Source: UBA6623 sp965217195 (GTDB lineage: Bacteria; Acidobacteriota; Terriglobia; Bryobacterales; UBA6623). Taken from it: a stretch of 64,000 nt of DNA. The stretch lies in contig CBDCHL010000005.1 in the NCBI GenBank assembly GCA_965217195.1, forward strand, positions 1,054,001 through 1,118,000, read 5' to 3'. Numbering within the stretch: the stretch's first letter is position 1; each line of letters begins with the position of its first letter. The position numbers and the translations under genes were made by a program. The notes beneath the pieces were generated by a model that saw only the letters and a program-made list of their open reading frames with translations, searched no databases and was not told where the DNA came from. Positions 62,228 through 64,000 of the stretch are shown piece by piece.

Positions 62228-64000
62228 CTAATGGCGGCTAAGCACCAAGAGCATGTTGCCGGGATCCACCACCACGCGGCTGGGGCGGTTGCGCAACACG
62301 ACTTGAAATTCCGTGATTTCACCCTCAGTCTTAATGTACTTGGTGAGCGAGCGGCCGGGAGTCGTGTGGATCTCGACCGGCACCGCCACCGAAAAAGACT
62401 CAGGCACGTTCGTCTGCACCAGGCGTGCGTGCAGCGTGAATCGGGGCCCCTTCCCACTGACCCGGTAATCAACGCTAAGTTTCGGGATCCCCGTGTCGTA
62501 AACCCACTGGTCGAAGAAAGTGTCGAGTCTCGGGTCTGGGTAATTCTCGGGAACGAAGCCTACCGCGTGGCGGCGAAAGTCGTCGGTGGTCAGGGTCTTA
62601 TATTCGAAACGTTCGCGCAACGCACGCAAGAAATCGAAGAACGCTGGATCCCCCATGATCCCGCGCAGCATATGGACCACCCACGCTCCTTTTTCGTAGA
62701 TGATCAGACGCCGGGCACGAGGAAATTTCGAAGAACGCAGCCTGTCGCCCAACACCATCGCGCCGGCGCTTTCCATCGTGTCACCGTCTTCGTTGCGTTC
62801 CAGCAAACGTTCGCGGTAGGCGGCGAGCATCTCGTCACGGGCCTCGACACCCCGGCTGCTCTCCAGCAGCAGCAGCGCGGAATAAGTGGCCAAGGCTTCC
62901 ATCAGCCAACCGTCCGAAGGAGACTTCACCGTGACGACGTTTCCCCACCACTGGTGCGCGATCTCATGTGCCGGCAGCGTATCTTTGTAGAAGATCCTCT
63001 CGAATCGCGACATCCGGTCAAAGGGGGCATCTCCCGCTCGCAAGTAACTGAGTGTAGGAGCGTACACCAGCCCGGGAAAGCCCTGGCCGAAATCGCCGGG
63101 AATCGGTGAAATCACGATTTCCGACGTCGCCGGAGGACCGAACTTGTCGCGGAAGAATCGAAGAGCGGCCGCACCGGCGTCCGCGACCTCACTAAGATGA
63201 CGCGTCGGCTCCGGCTGCGCCGGCGAGGGCGTTTCGAGCAGAACGTTCGGTTTGCCGTTTCGCCTCCGACGCGACAACGCGTCCAAGGAGGACTTCGGAA
63301 AAGGATTGGCGATCACCATAGGCGCCGGCTTGGTGCGCAGCCACTGTTCGATGCCGCGGTACGCACAGACCTCGACAGTCAGTTCCTCGACCTTGCGGGA
63401 GACCCTCTCGTAAACACCCAAATTGAACCCCGCCATCCGAATCGGCTTCTTGGAACGAAACAGCGAAGATCGCGAGCCGGTCTTTTCGCTCGTCCCCACC
63501 AACTCGCCGGTGGCAACCAGATCAAAACGGGCCGGGTAGTGAAACAGCAGTTCAAAATTCGTGAAGTCGGCCTCAATTCTCGGATACCAGGTATCGCGGC
63601 TGCCGACGTAATACACGCCCTCGCCGGCCTCGGCAATCACTGTGCCTTCATAGCGAAACTCAATTTCGTGGCTCGAACCCGGGACCAGCGGCTCTTCCAC
63701 GGCCATCGCAAAGAAATTGTTATTACGGTAAGGCGAATCCACGGTGCCGGGATAGTCAAATTGCAGGAATTCAACCGGGCCGCCGTCCAGCCACACGTCG
63801 GTGATCCGCAGGCGGCGGGAGAGCTCAAAAGCATAGAGCATCGCGCCCGGGTTCCGCGGCGTCAAAACCGCCTTGGCGTGCACCTCCATCCCGAGGTCGT
63901 CAGCCAGGCGCGTCTCAATTCGATAATCACTCAACACGGCTGCGGGTTCACGACGACGACGATCCCCGGCGACGAAATTCCTTCCCGGAAAGCGGCACCA
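62228..64000 (-). CDS. M1-family metallopeptidase (5' end outside window)
   Basis: The frame is open from 62228 to the window edge; the GTG at 63937 is internal to it, so the true start lies beyond base 64000. At least 590 residues are visible. The gluzincin signature HEIAHQWWGN is intact, with the third zinc ligand expected in the following WLMEALATYSALLLLESS helix. Upstream, SRDTWYPRIEADFTNFEL and FPGLVYAPTLSYL replace the GAMEN exopeptidase motif of classical aminopeptidase N. That suggests a bacterial ERAP/TAF2-like or endopeptidase-type branch. The C-terminal about 110 residues form a beta domain (TGIPKLSVDYRVSGKGPRFT). Substrate and location unknown. Confidence 0.85.
   Translation of the reverse strand, partial: WCRFPGRNFVAGDRRRREPAAVLSDYRIETRLADDLGMEVHAKAVLTPRNPGAMLYAFELSRRLRITDVWLDGGPVEFLQFDYPGTVDSPYRNNNFFAMAVEEPLVPGSSHEIEFRYEGTVIAEAGEGVYYVGSRDTWYPRIEADFTNFELLFHYPARFDLVATGELVGTSEKTGSRSSLFRSKKPIRMAGFNLGVYERVSRKVEELTVEVCAYRGIEQWLRTKPAPMVIANPFPKSSLDALSRRRRNGKPNVLLETPSPAQPEPTRHLSEVADAGAAALRFFRDKFGPPATSEIVISPIPGDFGQGFPGLVYAPTLSYLRAGDAPFDRMSRFERIFYKDTLPAHEIAHQWWGNVVTVKSPSDGWLMEALATYSALLLLESSRGVEARDEMLAAYRERLLERNEDGDTMESAGAMVLGDRLRSSKFPRARRLIIYEKGAWVVHMLRGIMGDPAFFDFLRALRERFEYKTLTTDDFRRHAVGFVPENYPDPRLDTFFDQWVYDTGIPKLSVDYRVSGKGPRFTLHARLVQTNVPESFSVAVPVEIHTTPGRSLTKYIKTEGEITEFQVVLRNRPSRVVVDPGNMLLVLSRH

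Overview
This is a high-GC bacterial window whose gene content points to an acidobacterium (Acidobacteriota, Solibacter/Bryobacter-like). The clues are an Oar-type TonB-dependent receptor with a carboxypeptidase-regulatory-like N-terminus, two CRTAC1 proteins (FG-GAP/VCBS repeats plus ASPIC/UnbV tail) each paired with a long TPR protein, a PEGA-domain Ser/Thr kinase, a secreted DUF1080 protein and an EtfD-like Fe-S reductase. Lineage is an inference from family composition; there is no rRNA gene in the window.

Layout. The left edge holds the first 85 codons of a glutamyl-tRNA synthetase on the minus strand. From about 0.5 to 3.6 kb lies a decayed mobile-element region: a DUF433 remnant, a tyrosine-recombinase scrap, an IS1-like transposase tail, a tRNA-Cys lacking its 5' acceptor strand, and an intact replication-initiator-like gene that carries iteron-like repeats inside its coding sequence. 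From 4.2 to 12.1 kb is a hydantoin-type utilisation locus: hyuA, hyuB, an MFS transporter and an Asp/Glu/hydantoin racemase, with a truncated alpha/beta hydrolase between them. From 12 to 25 kb, sparse genes (DUF4386 membrane protein, PQQ propeller, sugar-phosphate isomerase-like, nucleoside hydrolase, a three-repeat secreted protein, OmpA-like, Sel1/FecR) sit among long non-coding tracts with remnants of IS3 and IS1380 elements, two kinase fragments and several dispersed repeat families.

From 25 to 39 kb are two head-to-head modules. The minus-strand one is Oar receptor, TPR, CRTAC1. The plus-strand one is TPR, PhyH-type dioxygenase, CRTAC1, facing a further TPR gene. They share a roughly 320 bp divergent intergenic region with a 10-bp tandem repeat. 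At 39.5-42.1 kb an NCS2-like permease gene is split by a complete IS630-family element; removing the element and one TA restores the reading frame exactly.

From 42 to 64 kb the gene density is that of an ordinary chromosome: a large secreted protein with duplicated C-terminal domains, DUF1080, an EtfD-like protein, priA, an ArsS-type radical SAM pair, an NtrC/sensor-kinase pair, a DinG-like helicase, queE, a PEGA kinase, ispG, rpsT and a partial M1 aminopeptidase.

Three further genes (Oar receptor, secreted methyltransferase, and the 42.3-43.0 kb secreted protein) carry single small frameshifts. These may be real decay or assembly errors.
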